A stretch of 64,000 nt of DNA from Rhizobium johnstonii 3841 (GCF_000009265.1 NC_008381.1:1-64000), one strand, 5' to 3'. Positions 7,983-16,774 are shown, counted from the stretch's first letter. Notes: generated by a model not told the origin, from the letters alone. Numbers and translations: made by a program.

Positions 7983-8258
7983 ATGAGTATCAAATCGTCG
8001 ATCTCGCTGACCGACCAGCAGGATGCGTTTGCCCGTTCGCTGGTGGAGAGCGGCCGGTATTCCAGCATGAGTTCCGTTCTTCAGCAGGGCCTAGAACTGC
8101 TTCGCCAAAAGACGGAAAGTGAGACCGTCGAAACGGCAGCGCTTCGCGAATTGGTCCAGCGGCGATTGAACGGACCGATGATTTCTGCGACGGAAATGGA
8201 AAGTCGCGTCGCGGCAATGATTGAGCGGAAGCGACGAGTTGTTCGTGTGGACCCTTGA
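7983..8258 (+). CDS. parD: ParD-family antitoxin
   Basis: A 91-residue protein opening with KSSISLTDQQDAFARSLVES, then GRYSSMSSVLQQGLELL, the ribbon-helix-helix pattern of CopG/ParD antitoxins. The C-terminal helix region should cover the ParE active surface. A strong AGGAG ribosome site precedes the ATG. It overlaps the parE reading frame by 14 bases or more, the usual coupling. ParD neutralises ParE and represses the operon. Confidence 0.9.
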   Translation: MSIKSSISLTDQQDAFARSLVESGRYSSMSSVLQQGLELLRQKTESETVETAALRELVQRRLNGPMISATEMESRVAAMIERKRRVVRVDP

Positions 8259-8589
8259 ATATTCTGGGGATGCCGAACGCGATTTCGAGTTGATCTTCGA
8301 TCATCTGTTCGACGCCTATGTCGAATTCGGGGACTCGCCTGACGAGGCTGTGGAGCGTACCGCTGAACGGATCCGCAAATTGCGTGTCGAAATCGATCGT
8401 CTCGTCGATACACCCTATATCGGGACTCTGCGGTCCGATATTCATCCCGGGATCCGGTTTCTTCGGCGGGACAAGGCGGCTATTTGGTTTCTACCGGTAG
8501 AACATAGCCGCACAATCATGGTCGCGGCAATTTTCTACGGCGCGCAGGACCACACCAGAAATATGCTAGCGCGTATGCTGGCGGGATAA
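8245..8589 (+). CDS. parE: ParE-family toxin (RelE/ParE fold)
   Basis: The protein begins VWTLEYSGDAERDFELIFDH, the usual ParE start (tryptophan, alternating strand, Tyr-Ser), and continues with IGTLRSDIHPGIRFLRRD and a hydrophobic strand ending in VAAIFYGAQDHTRNML. ParE toxins poison DNA gyrase. I placed the start at GTG 8245 because family members begin at this point; an in-frame TTG at 8221 would add eight residues. It overlaps parD. The recombinase gene starts its 3' end only 5 bases downstream on the other strand. Confidence 0.87.
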   Translation: MWTLEYSGDAERDFELIFDHLFDAYVEFGDSPDEAVERTAERIRKLRVEIDRLVDTPYIGTLRSDIHPGIRFLRRDKAAIWFLPVEHSRTIMVAAIFYGAQDHTRNMLARMLAG

Positions 8590-8594
8590 GGTCC

Positions 8595-9749
8595 CTACAG
8601 CCCCGAGGCCTTCGTCAGATTGACCCTAAATCGGTCGCGTCGGCGCTGGTATTTGCGGGTCATTTCGGCGCTCGCATGGCCAAGCTGCTTCTGCACGTAG
8701 CGCTCGTCGACCTCGGCCGAGGAGGCAAGCCCGGCGCGCAGCGAATGGCCGGAGAATTTGAGCGCGCGCTCGCCTTCGCTGAGATCGCCGCGAACACCGG
8801 CCGCCAGCGCGGTCTTCTTCACGAGGCGAGCCACCTCCTGGTCGTTGAGGCGGTCCGCCCCAACGTCCTTGCCTTTCCCGGTCACGCGGCGGAAGAGGGG
8901 CCCCTTGGCCAGCTTTGCGAAGCGGATCCAAGTCTCGACGGCGATGATGGGGCAGGTCGCATCCGACGAGCCGCGGCCGATCTCCACCTCGCGCCAGCCG
9001 GTTTTGCCGCGAATGGTGACGAGAATACCCTTATCGAAAATCTCGATCCAGCCGCGACCATCTTCCGTCTGGTCGCGGCCAAGGTCGAGGCCGACGACTT
9101 CCGAGCGGCGCAAGCCGCCGGCAAAGCCGATCAGCAGCATCGCCTGGTCGCGCAAGCCGCGCAGGGTTCCCCTATTCAGCGTCTCCAGCATGGCGATCAG
9201 CTCTTCCGGCAAAATAGCTTCCTTCTGCCGGGGAGGGGACGCATGGGTGTTGCGAATGCCGGCCATCACGGTGGCGATGGCGCGGTCCTTGCGATCGAGC
9301 GGAGTGCCGCGCTGCGAACAATTCCAGCTGATGGCGGACAGGCGCCGTTCGATCGTTGAAACCGTGTTCGCTTTCATGCCGCGTTCGGCGGTCCCTGACG
9401 CGCAGGCGGTGATGTAGAGGCCCACGACCTGCGGATCCGGGGGCAGGGGCGAAACATTCTGGCGCCGACACCAGGCCGAGAAATGTTTCCAGTCCGTGGC
9501 ATAGGCGCGCCGAGTGTTGGCGGAGCTGGCTGCCTCGACATAATCGCGGGCCCGATCGGCAAGCTGCTCCAGGTGGGCGGGCAATGCGGTGCGTGCTTCC
9601 GGAAGAGGGGAGGGGAGTCCGGCGTTGCGCATCGGCATGCCGGGCGACGCCGGCGGCGCGGAAAGATCGTCGCTGGCGGCCGTGCTGCCAGACGGAGCTG
9701 AGATCGCCTGAGCGTCATTTTCGTCGTTTTGCTCGATGATTTGCGTCAT
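8595..9749 (-). CDS. Tyrosine recombinase (site-specific integrase)
   Basis: A 384-residue recombinase with a SAM-like N-terminal domain (ARDYVEAASSANTRRAYATD) and a full catalytic set: Arg in GFAGGLRRSEVVGL, H-x-L-R in SGHSLRAGL, His in KQLGHASAEMTRKY and the Tyr of the same segment. It is divergent from the DUF1403-scpB pair, a linkage frequent in rhizobial plasmids. Its last 75 or so codons are repeated, broken, at 7629-7860. The N-terminus is proline- and alanine-rich for about 50 residues and looks disordered. Confidence 0.92.
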   Translation of the reverse strand: MTQIIEQNDENDAQAISAPSGSTAASDDLSAPPASPGMPMRNAGLPSPLPEARTALPAHLEQLADRARDYVEAASSANTRRAYATDWKHFSAWCRRQNVSPLPPDPQVVGLYITACASGTAERGMKANTVSTIERRLSAISWNCSQRGTPLDRKDRAIATVMAGIRNTHASPPRQKEAILPEELIAMLETLNRGTLRGLRDQAMLLIGFAGGLRRSEVVGLDLGRDQTEDGRGWIEIFDKGILVTIRGKTGWREVEIGRGSSDATCPIIAVETWIRFAKLAKGPLFRRVTGKGKDVGADRLNDQEVARLVKKTALAAGVRGDLSEGERALKFSGHSLRAGLASSAEVDERYVQKQLGHASAEMTRKYQRRRDRFRVNLTKASGL

Positions 9750-9794
9750 TTCTCTATAATGACAGAAATGAACGATAATGGAAGTTTATCGTTC
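9748..9794. promoter_or_regulatory. Paired inverted repeats in the recombinase/DUF1403 divergent region
   Basis: Two inverted repeats lie in the 112-base gap between divergent genes: ATTTCT...AGAAAT (9748-9753/9764-9769), which covers the recombinase start codon, and GAACGATA...TATCGTTC (9770-9777/9787-9794), a perfect 8-bp arm repeat. A TATAAT hexamer (9755-9760) lies within the first. They could be operators for the divergent genes or recombinase binding sites. Confidence 0.4.
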
Positions 9795-9861
9795 GTTGTG
9801 ATATATCGACATGGCGTGCGGTTATGAGAACAGTGACTGGCTTAAACCGCACATCTGATTT

Positions 9862-10824
9862 ATGCTCCGCCGCATGGATTCGCCCGTCACACCGTCACCG
9901 ATGACCCCGACCTGGCCGCGGTTGCCCGAATGGGCAGTGGCGCGCGGGCGAGAGATGACGGAAGCGGGCGCCGCTTTCGCCTCTGGCATCGCCTTGAAAT
10001 CACTTGACGATCTCGTGCGTTCAGAGCCAGCCTGGTCCGGCTGCTGGCGGTCCCGCCAAGCCCTGAAATGCGCTGCGGCTGCGGTGCGCCTGATGGGACG
10101 AACCGAGGACGAGACGTCGCTCCGTGACGCTGTGCTGCTCATCGCGGCGGGCGACGATCCCGGCCCTGCCGGCAAGGTGTTTTCGGCCTACAAGAAGCTG
10201 TCCGCGCGAAAACCCGGATTTTCGTCGAAGCTCGTTGCCGAACTGGGCGATTTGATGGGATTTGCCTGGGACGATCACCTCGCCGCCGTGTCCGATCATG
10301 CCGACGCCGCGCTGCAGTCCGGCCACCCGGCACCCTTCGCCGCGGCGGAGCTGGTCGCGGCTGTCCATGCCGAGCGCCCGGATGCTGAAGTGCTCGCCTG
10401 GGCGCTGGCCGACGTGCTGATCGCCGCGATGCTGAAATGGCCCTTTCCTCTGCCTCTGCTGATGGCCGAACGGTATGGACCGGCGTTCCGGACGATCGGC
10501 GGCAGGGGACGGGTGCGGCCCGGCGATCCGGCTTTCCCGCGGGCCGTCTGCCTCGCCCTTGTCGACGGTGCCAGCGCAACGCTACGTTCCGCGTCGGAAA
10601 TCGCCCGCCGGGCCGACCAGCTTCTCGCAGTCGCGCCGAAGCTGCGCACCAAGGGCGCCGAGGCGGTCATCCGCAAGTTGCTCGACGAGGATGCCATGCC
10701 GGCTTCCGCACCAGGCGCGGGTCTCTCCCGCTGGGCCAGCACGCGATTGTTCGAGCGGCTCGAAGGGTTTGGGGCAGTGCGCGAATTGTCCGGCCGTTCG
10801 TCCTTCCGGATTTACGGGTTGTGA
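9862..10824 (+). CDS. DUF1403 family protein
   Basis: A 320-residue protein of unknown function that I recognise as the DUF1403 family of rhizobial plasmids. It is alanine- and leucine-rich, probably all-helical and soluble, with conserved-looking blocks GMAFASGIALKSLDDL-like (residues 36-53), DDETSLRDAVLLIAAGDDPG-like near 75-95 and a C-terminal region LSRWASTRLFERLEGFGAVR, then ELSGRSSFRIYGL. The last block looks like a small winged-helix. It lies two bases before the scpB-like gene and is likely co-transcribed with it. No enzymatic motif is visible. Confidence 0.8.
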   Translation: MLRRMDSPVTPSPMTPTWPRLPEWAVARGREMTEAGAAFASGIALKSLDDLVRSEPAWSGCWRSRQALKCAAAAVRLMGRTEDETSLRDAVLLIAAGDDPGPAGKVFSAYKKLSARKPGFSSKLVAELGDLMGFAWDDHLAAVSDHADAALQSGHPAPFAAAELVAAVHAERPDAEVLAWALADVLIAAMLKWPFPLPLLMAERYGPAFRTIGGRGRVRPGDPAFPRAVCLALVDGASATLRSASEIARRADQLLAVAPKLRTKGAEAVIRKLLDEDAMPASAPGAGLSRWASTRLFERLEGFGAVRELSGRSSFRIYGL

Positions 10825-10826
10825 AC

Positions 10827-11516
10827 ATGGCGGGACAGAGCGCAGCGAAAACCAAACGCCGGCAGGACAAGGATCCACAACACGAGCTGCTGTTCGATCG
10901 GGAACTGGAAGACCTGCCGTCGGAGCTGCGCTGGCGGGAATGGATGCTGCGCGTCGAGGCGGTGATCTTTGCTTCCGCCGAGCCGGTGACCCGAGAGACA
11001 TTGGCGCGGGTGGTCGGCAGGGATTGCAGCATCGACCTGCTCATTGATGATTTGCGCGAGGAACTTCGTTCCCGGCCCTATGAACTGGTGTCGGTCGCCG
11101 GCGGCTGGCAGCATCGAACGCGTTCGCGTTACGCGGACGCGATACGGGCTTCGTCGGCGTCAACGCGGGGAGGCGCGGCACCTCTGTCCGAATTCGAGGC
11201 GATGGTGCTGATGGCGGTGGGATATTTCCAGCCGGTCACCCGTGGCGAGCTTTCGAAGATTTTTGGCAAGGAGGTTTCACGCGATACCATCGGCGCCTTG
11301 CGTAGTGCCGGCTTCCTTGCATCCGGACCCCGCAGCCCGACGCCTGGGGCACCCTACACCTATGTGACGACCAAACACTTTCTTTCAAGCTTTGGCATGG
11401 AGACGCTGCGCGATCTGCCCGACCTCGAGCGATTGGAGGATGCCGGTCTGCTCAGCCGGCAGGCGCTTGAGGAGAGCGCAACCGCTGCGCCTGAGAGCGA
11501 CGTTTTGGAGGAGTGA
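10827..11516 (+). CDS. scpB: ScpB-like chromosome segregation/condensation protein
   Basis: A 229-residue ScpB-type protein. Segments LRVEAVIFASAEPVTRETLA and YELVSVAGGWQHRTRSRYAD are the typical first winged-helix of ScpB; the second half holds LSEFEAMVLMAVGYFQPVTR, GELSKIFGKEVSRDTIGAL and PYTYVTTKHFLSSFGM. Canonical ScpB links ScpA to SMC. No smc or scpA is in the window, so this plasmid version either joins the host SMC complex or has another role. ATG 10827 follows the DUF1403 stop by two bases; the two look like one operon. Confidence 0.85.
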   Translation: MAGQSAAKTKRRQDKDPQHELLFDRELEDLPSELRWREWMLRVEAVIFASAEPVTRETLARVVGRDCSIDLLIDDLREELRSRPYELVSVAGGWQHRTRSRYADAIRASSASTRGGAAPLSEFEAMVLMAVGYFQPVTRGELSKIFGKEVSRDTIGALRSAGFLASGPRSPTPGAPYTYVTTKHFLSSFGMETLRDLPDLERLEDAGLLSRQALEESATAAPESDVLEE

Positions 11517-11535
11517 CGATGGTCTGCGGGTATCG

Positions 11536-12582
11536 TTACGTTCCAATCAGCTCCTGCACCAGGCGACGGCCAGGACCAGGTCTCATTCCGGCATAGGCGC
11601 CGAGCAAATCCAGAAGCTTTATGCCAGGCTCATTGCCCTCCGATACAACCGGCCGTCCTCTTCTTCGTCCGAGTGCGTTCGCAAGCAGCTCGATCCAGGC
11701 GCAGTGATCACTCGTCGGCGGAATCAGGTGCCGCAGACGGCGTGCTTTGCGGTCCTTTTCGTCATACGTAGCATAGTCCACCGGCCATTCACTTCGGCTG
11801 CTGAGGCGTTCGGCGCAGTATGTCCGCGCCGCTGTCGACAGACCGGTGAGCATCATCGTCGAGTAGTAGCCGCCAGCAGCACTGGGCATGCTCAACAGGC
11901 GACGAATAAGCATAGGGCCGAACGGGGAGTGGGCGATTGCTTCCAGACTGCAGATATTGTCGATGCATCGATCGAGCGTTCTCGTCGTTGGACTGATGTA
12001 AGGAACCGGTGCGCGGCGCAAGTCATAGCCGCATGCGACACAATAATGTTGCGGCACGAGTCCCGCCTGATCAAAAACCGCAATGCAGCCGTGGCAGGAT
12101 GGACATCGGTCACGCAACCTGCAGCCATGTTGTGTGCATGAAACCCGTGTCGCCAGCCGCCATCGACGCCGAAAATATGGTTGCGCATCCTCGGTCAAAC
12201 AGCGGCTGCAGAACTGCAGCCAAGCAGAACTGTCGCGATCCCTGTTGTAGCGCAGCGGCAGCAGAAGTTGCCCCGGCAGATCCTGCGACAACGTCATCGC
12301 GGCAAGCCGATCGGGCGCGACACCCGTTTTGGCGTACAGCAAGTTTGCGATGTCGGCCGGGAGCCTCAAATCAAGGGCTGCCGACCACATTCCCGGATTA
12401 AGCCCGAGCACACGAACGAAGGCTTTCGGGGGGACCCCATTGGCGTAGGCAAGCCGGTGCAGCCAGCTCGACACCAACTCGTCTGCCTGGGGCGCTACGG
12501 TGACGGGCCAGCGGTCAGAAACAACGTCACGATAGCGTTCACGGATGCTGACGGCCGGCGCGTGCGCGTCGGCCGTCGTCAT
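11536..12582 (-). CDS. tniQ: TniQ-family transposition protein
   Basis: A 348-residue TniQ protein, the target-selection/accessory factor of tniABQ transposons (related to TnsD). It has the usual N-terminus APQADELVSSWLHRLAYANG and zinc-binding cysteine/histidine clusters: CSRC near 130, SCTQHGC near 152, CPSCHGC near 165 and CVACGY near 185. It overlaps the tniB stop/start by four bases (12579-12582). Its stop lies only 20 bases from the scpB stop, so the tni module abuts the plasmid-type genes very closely. Confidence 0.9.
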   Translation of the reverse strand: MTTADAHAPAVSIRERYRDVVSDRWPVTVAPQADELVSSWLHRLAYANGVPPKAFVRVLGLNPGMWSAALDLRLPADIANLLYAKTGVAPDRLAAMTLSQDLPGQLLLPLRYNRDRDSSAWLQFCSRCLTEDAQPYFRRRWRLATRVSCTQHGCRLRDRCPSCHGCIAVFDQAGLVPQHYCVACGYDLRRAPVPYISPTTRTLDRCIDNICSLEAIAHSPFGPMLIRRLLSMPSAAGGYYSTMMLTGLSTAARTYCAERLSSRSEWPVDYATYDEKDRKARRLRHLIPPTSDHCAWIELLANALGRRRGRPVVSEGNEPGIKLLDLLGAYAGMRPGPGRRLVQELIGT

Positions 12583-13469
12583 AGAAGGCTCTCGCGCAGA
12601 GCCGAGCTGCGCCGCTGTGAGAGCGGCACGTGGCGCAACTCGTCGATGCTGGCCTTGCTGATGCGTTCGGTCCCGGATCTGATCGTGGCGATGGCGGCCT
12701 TGGTGACGATGGTGACGACCTCACCGATCAAGCCTTCAGAGAGATCGAATATCCGCCGTGCCAATGCTTCATTCGACAAATCTGAGCTCTTTGCGAGCGG
12801 CAAAGCGCCTTCGAGGCTGTCGAGCAGCATGAGATAGGTCTCGCCATATTGCCACCGGGGAACTGCAACCAGGTCGAAGCGGCTTGCCATCTCGCTGGTC
12901 GCGTTGATGAAATCGCAGACGGCTACTTCGCCGATCAACACCGGCGAGATGTCGTACTGGCGGCCAATCCGCCGCAGGAAAGCGAAGACGGCTTCGACGT
13001 CGCACGCCCGGCCCCGTAACGCATTGTGAAACTCGTCGAATATCAGCACCCTCGGCTTGAGGATGGACAGCAAGTGGTCGAGCTGCTCTGCCTTGCGGCG
13101 AAGATCCCATATGTCGCCGCCAGGAGCGCGCAATGCCTGCAGAATGCTGGCATAGAAATGGCCGAGACCGGCGCCTTCGCGTGTCTGGACCATCCATACC
13201 TTTTGCTGCTCGGGCGAGGTTTTTAGGTGCTCAACGGCGAACCGCTCGGCGATCATCGTCTTGCCGTTGGCGTAGGGCCCAACCAACATCAGCCCCTGGG
13301 TTCGCAAAGACGGAGGTCGTTCCAAGAGCTCGGCCAGTCGCCGATGACTGTCCTGGGCGACATGATGCCCGATCCACCGAGGCGCGCGGATATAGGCGAT
13401 CCTTTCTTGCTGATCACGGTGAAGATAAGGTCGGACATGCTCGAGCAAATGATCCGCCATGGCTACCAA
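12579..13469 (-). CDS. tniB: TniB AAA+ ATPase (transposition regulator)
   Basis: A 296-residue AAA+ ATPase homologous to TniB/TnsC. Walker A is GPYANGKT (residues 64-71); Walker B is VLIFDEFHNAL (near 140-150), followed by sensor regions around SPVLIGEVAVCDFI and ASRFDLVAVPRW. It regulates target choice and activates the transposase in Tn5053/Tn7-like systems. The gene overlaps tniA by seven bases and tniQ by four, forming one operon. Confidence 0.92.
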   Translation of the reverse strand: MVAMADHLLEHVRPYLHRDQQERIAYIRAPRWIGHHVAQDSHRRLAELLERPPSLRTQGLMLVGPYANGKTMIAERFAVEHLKTSPEQQKVWMVQTREGAGLGHFYASILQALRAPGGDIWDLRRKAEQLDHLLSILKPRVLIFDEFHNALRGRACDVEAVFAFLRRIGRQYDISPVLIGEVAVCDFINATSEMASRFDLVAVPRWQYGETYLMLLDSLEGALPLAKSSDLSNEALARRIFDLSEGLIGEVVTIVTKAAIATIRSGTERISKASIDELRHVPLSQRRSSALRESLL

Positions 13470-15115
13470 TCCTCCACCGGCAGCCGGCGCTTCTGGCGCG
13501 GGGGATGCTCTGCGGGGGGAGGCGCCGGCGACTGCATGCCCGCATAAGGCTTTTCTGCCGCAGCGGCATGGGCATTGCGCACCGTGTCGCGCAACCGGCG
13601 CTTGGAAGACTTGGTGGTCTCCACTATGGCTGCGATCTCACGGCGGAACGCTACCTTCTCGACGTTTGAGCGTTGATTGATTGTACGCCGGCGGTCGCGC
13701 TCTGCCTCATGTTCCCACAGCGTCAAGGGCATCAGCTGGCCGTCGCGTCGCTGGACCGGCCGAAACTGACGGGTTTCCGGGTCGCGGACGTAGACATGAC
13801 TGATGTCGCGGGGGTCGTATCGCACCTCGAGCTTTTCGTGCCGGTCACGCTCGGGAACGAGGATGCCCAGCCACGGCGAATAATAGTGCATGGCGAACAT
13901 GCTGATCCCTTGCGGCGACAGTCGTCTTTCCGTCCCCGGCAGAAACGACAGCAGCACGCGCCGCGCATCGTCGCCAAAGTCGCGCAGTTCACTGCTGCTG
14001 CGTTGCCATTCGGTCAGCGGCACCTTCAGGGTCTTGGAATTTTCCTGAAGATTGTGATCGATGACCGCGAGCGCGATGCAGCGCTCCAGATTGGCAAAGC
14101 TGAGGCAAGCACGCCGCTCGGACGGATATTCGTCGCGGTGGGCGACCGAACGCCCCGAAGAACCGGGATAGGTAACGAGAACCGCGTTGAGTTTACCCAA
14201 CAGCCGTTCAACCACGCCGCCTTGATGGACGCGGCCGCGATCGCGATAGCGGATCCGGATCCCGTAGTCGTCACAGCCGCGCTGGAAGGCGTTTCCCTTG
14301 AACTCCATCGCCGAGTCCGTGACCAGCAGCCGCGGTCGGCCGAACATCGGCCAGGCATGATTGAGATTGCGGGCGGCAAGCCAGGCATCTTTCGGGCAGA
14401 TGGCGTGGGCCAGACAAAGCGCGACGGATAGAACCGACGGCTTTTCCAAGGTGAGGCAGAAGCCGACAATGGATCGTGTCGCCACGTCGGTGATAACCGT
14501 CAAATACGGGCGGCCTACGAACACACCGGCGCCATCGACCACCTCCACGAAATTGATATCGGTCGGCGTATGGTCGATCTGGCACACGGCGAGCGGATAC
14601 GGCGCGTGGATATAGCCGGGCCGCGGCTTCAGCCGCAGCAAGTGCTTTGGATTGGCCGATCGCTTCTTCGCGATCTCTTCAGGCGAAAACAACACCGGGA
14701 TGCGTCGAGCGACCGTCACATAAGACGGGACGGCAACACCAGCTTCCTCGCACCGTGCGCGGATCTCGTCGACCACGGGAGCAAGTGCGGTCGGCTCGAG
14801 CGTCAGCCACTTCTCGCGAAGCGTGGCCGCGATGATCTCCTCCACCTGTTCCGGCAGCCGCTTGCGCCGACTGACGGCGGCGCGAGGAAGCAAGGCGGTC
14901 ACCGTCCGATCGGTGCGATAACGCGCAAGGAGATTGTAGATTTGCCGTGTGGTCAGCCGCAGTTCAGCCGCCGCGCGTTTGATGGCCGCCTGTCTCGGAT
15001 CGCCGCTATCGAGGATCTTGTCCAGTTCGCGGGCGACGCGACGCGCCATCGACCACTGCTCGTCTGAAATTGGGCGCGTCGTGGGCGCGATTTGATCCTG
15101 AGATCGCTTCTGCAA
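13463..15115 (-). CDS. tniA: TniA transposase (Mu/retroviral integrase-type DDE)
   Basis: A 550-residue transposase with an N-terminal helix-turn-helix region (RLTTRQIYNLLARYRTDR), an integrase catalytic core, and a C-terminal Mu-type beta domain. The catalytic triad can be read: Asp181 in CQIDHTPTDI, Asp267 in VTDSAMEFKG and Glu303 in GGVVERLLGKLN. The frame is intact, so the enzyme may be active. It is the first gene of tniA-tniB-tniQ, and its promoter side faces the right end repeat at 15123-15219. The element has no recognisable resolvase gene; the nearby tyrosine recombinase could take that role. Confidence 0.93.
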   Translation of the reverse strand: MQKRSQDQIAPTTRPISDEQWSMARRVARELDKILDSGDPRQAAIKRAAAELRLTTRQIYNLLARYRTDRTVTALLPRAAVSRRKRLPEQVEEIIAATLREKWLTLEPTALAPVVDEIRARCEEAGVAVPSYVTVARRIPVLFSPEEIAKKRSANPKHLLRLKPRPGYIHAPYPLAVCQIDHTPTDINFVEVVDGAGVFVGRPYLTVITDVATRSIVGFCLTLEKPSVLSVALCLAHAICPKDAWLAARNLNHAWPMFGRPRLLVTDSAMEFKGNAFQRGCDDYGIRIRYRDRGRVHQGGVVERLLGKLNAVLVTYPGSSGRSVAHRDEYPSERRACLSFANLERCIALAVIDHNLQENSKTLKVPLTEWQRSSSELRDFGDDARRVLLSFLPGTERRLSPQGISMFAMHYYSPWLGILVPERDRHEKLEVRYDPRDISHVYVRDPETRQFRPVQRRDGQLMPLTLWEHEAERDRRRTINQRSNVEKVAFRREIAAIVETTKSSKRRLRDTVRNAHAAAAEKPYAGMQSPAPPPAEHPPRQKRRLPVEDW

Positions 15116-15122
15116 GGTGGTT

Positions 15123-15219
15123 CAATTGAAATCGTTAGCGGTAAATTGACCTGGATTTAACGCCTAAACCTAACGTTCGTATGACAATTTCCGATTTGAA
15201 ATGAGAACGTAAAAGCCAC
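15123..15219 (+). repeat. Right transposon end, copy 1 (97-bp repeat)
   Basis: This 97-bp stretch starts CAATTGAAATCG and ends GTAAAAGCCAC. It recurs at 18499-18595 with only two mismatches, in the same orientation. The last 11 bases invert to GTGGCTTTTAC at the left end (7531). It lies just 7 bases upstream of tniA, the expected place for the right end of the transposon. Confidence 0.7.
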
Positions 15220-15326
15220 TTTCGTGGGCAGTGCCGATTTTATGTTCGACTAAGCTGGCGATGTGATTGTCGCCTGCAGACCGGCAAGTCATATTGAGCT
15301 CGATGCCACAAGCTGAGGATTGCAGC

Positions 15327-15665
15327 ATGGACGAGTTCGATATCGACAGCCTCGACGAAGCAACGCTGATGGCGTTGAATGCACGCATTGTCGAACGGCT
15401 GCAGATTTTGCATCAGCAAAAGACAGCAATTGCCCTGCAGGAGATCAAGATCGGCAGCGGCGTCACGTTCGAAGGGCCGGATGGCAGGACGATCAGGGGT
15501 ATCGTCATCCGTCGCAATCGCAAGACCGTCACTATACACACCGATGACGAGAGGCATTGGAACGTCTCGCCGTCGCTGATACGGCTGACTGGTCCGCATG
15601 TTTTGGATGAAGTGGTGTCCAAGGACGGACGTGTGGTGCCATTTAAGAAGCCCGGCGCCCGGTAG
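15327..15665 (+). CDS. Hypothetical protein with basic SH3-like C-terminus
   Basis: I do not recognise this 112-residue protein. It starts MDEFDIDSLDEATLMALNAR, continues as a probable helix (IVERLQILHQQKTAIALQEI), and then has a beta-rich region VTFEGPDGRTIRGIVIRRNR resembling an SH3/KOW-type nucleic-acid-binding barrel. ATG 15327 has GAGGAT upstream at a good distance; an in-frame earlier start at 15267 is possible. It lies just beyond the transposon end and just before IS66 debris. Confidence 0.6.
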   Translation: MDEFDIDSLDEATLMALNARIVERLQILHQQKTAIALQEIKIGSGVTFEGPDGRTIRGIVIRRNRKTVTIHTDDERHWNVSPSLIRLTGPHVLDEVVSKDGRVVPFKKPGAR

Positions 15666-15671
15666 CGGTGT

Positions 15672-16030
15672 TCAGGCTTTTGCCGCGATAAGGCCTGCCG
15701 ATTGCGGGATGGCTTCGCCGCCAAGCCCGAGCCGGTCACCGAGATAGTGGTAAAACGAAAGCCCGAGCTTCTGGCACGTCTTCATCAGACCGAGCATGGT
15801 ATCGCGGGCAACACGACCGCCTCGGCTCATGGTGCCGCCGGAGATCTTTCGCTTGGTCACAAACGTCCGCAGGGCATTCTCCGATGCGTTGGTGTGCAGC
15901 GGAATGTCGGGGGTGATCGAGGACTTTCAGCAGCTCGGCTTTCCTTCGATGCAGCCGCTCGAGAAGCTTGTCGAGTGCCTCATAGCCGGTGCGTAAGGTG
16001 AAGATCCGGTCGAGACGGCAGTCTTCCGGC
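15672..16030 (-). pseudogene. IS66-family TnpC transposase, 3' fragment
   Basis: The minus strand encodes the C-terminal tail of an IS66 TnpC: PLHTNASENALRTFVTKRKI followed by SGGTMSRGGRVARDTMLGLM and KTCQKLGLSFYHYLGDRL, ending AGLIAAKA. Upstream, LERLHRRKAELLKV-like sequence continues in a shifted frame to about 16030, where homology changes to an IS5-type transposase. The rest of TnpC and tnpA/tnpB of this copy are missing. Confidence 0.75.
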
Positions 16031-16039
16031 TCGTCGTTC

Positions 16040-16378
16040 CTACCGCTGTGCCCGGCGGCTCAAGGTTGTATGATCAGGGACAGGCAGTTGCAGTCCCAAA
16101 AGATCAAGTATCGACCCTATGAATCCCTCGCTCTGGCCAAGGGGCAGGCTGCATACGCAAGCCAGTGTCAGGGCTGTTTCAATGGCAAGATCGGAATACC
16201 GGCGCTGGCCGCCACGGATTCTCCGCCGGGGCGCATGCCATCCGGCCAATGCTTCCAGCGTTACCCATAATGTCAGGCTACCACGCCGGCGAAGACCTGC
16301 CTCGTATTCCCGCCAGTTTGTCACTTTGAACTTCATCTTGCCAATGCGATGGCGGCGGGCGGCATTATGTTTGAACGG
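16040..16378 (-). pseudogene. IS5-family transposase, 5' fragment
   Basis: From MPFKHNAARRHRIGKMKFKV the minus strand encodes the first 110 or so residues of an IS5-type transposase (TNWREYEAGLRRRGSLTLWV, YSDLAIETALTLACV, LPVPDHTTLSRRA). The catalytic DDE domain is missing; the sequence ends at the junction with the IS66 fragment near 16035. Two unrelated insertion sequences have therefore been joined head to tail by deletion. Confidence 0.75.
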
Positions 16379-16774
16379 CATGGCTCGGATCAGACTGATT
16401 GCGATCCAACAGGGCCAACTTCCAAACCATTGAAAAAGGATCGATGCACCAAAGCCGATCAGACGTGTACTGAAGACCCCTGATCCGCTTGTCGACCGCC
16501 TGCTGCCTGTTCGTCGAAGCGACCGCGCGATGGCGTCGGATCGCAAGGCGGCGCGGGCCGAAGCTGCTCGCGGCGAGACGTTCGAGTACGACGAAGCCGA
16601 CGAAGCCGGTGAGGTGCAATGATGACCGGCAAATCGACCAGCCGACAGGGAAACGATCAGGGATTGGGTGATCGGTCTGATCGAAACACCCGATCCCTGA
16701 AGCTGGACGTTCGTCCGTGACCAGATTGTGTGCTAGAGTGTAAAGCAAACCATTGGTAAAAGGGAGTGCATAGT
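16379..16774. other. Intergenic stretch without a clear gene
   Basis: About 400 bases between the IS5 fragment and the DUF1269 gene. Reading frames exist on both strands but show no recognisable family; a plus-strand frame ending near 16620 is rich in Arg, Ala and acidic residues and may be the tail of a lost gene. A GGGAG ribosome site near 16760-16764 serves the next gene. Confidence 0.4.

Noticed and set aside
8676..9417. Two overlapping plus-strand frames opposite the recombinase
   Set aside because: They follow the codon periodicity of the minus-strand recombinase, which has all catalytic residues.
11517..11535. Left end of the tni element directly after tniQ
   Set aside because: The 19-base gap to scpB contains no copy of GTGGCTTTTAC or other terminal motif; the matching inverted end is at 7531.
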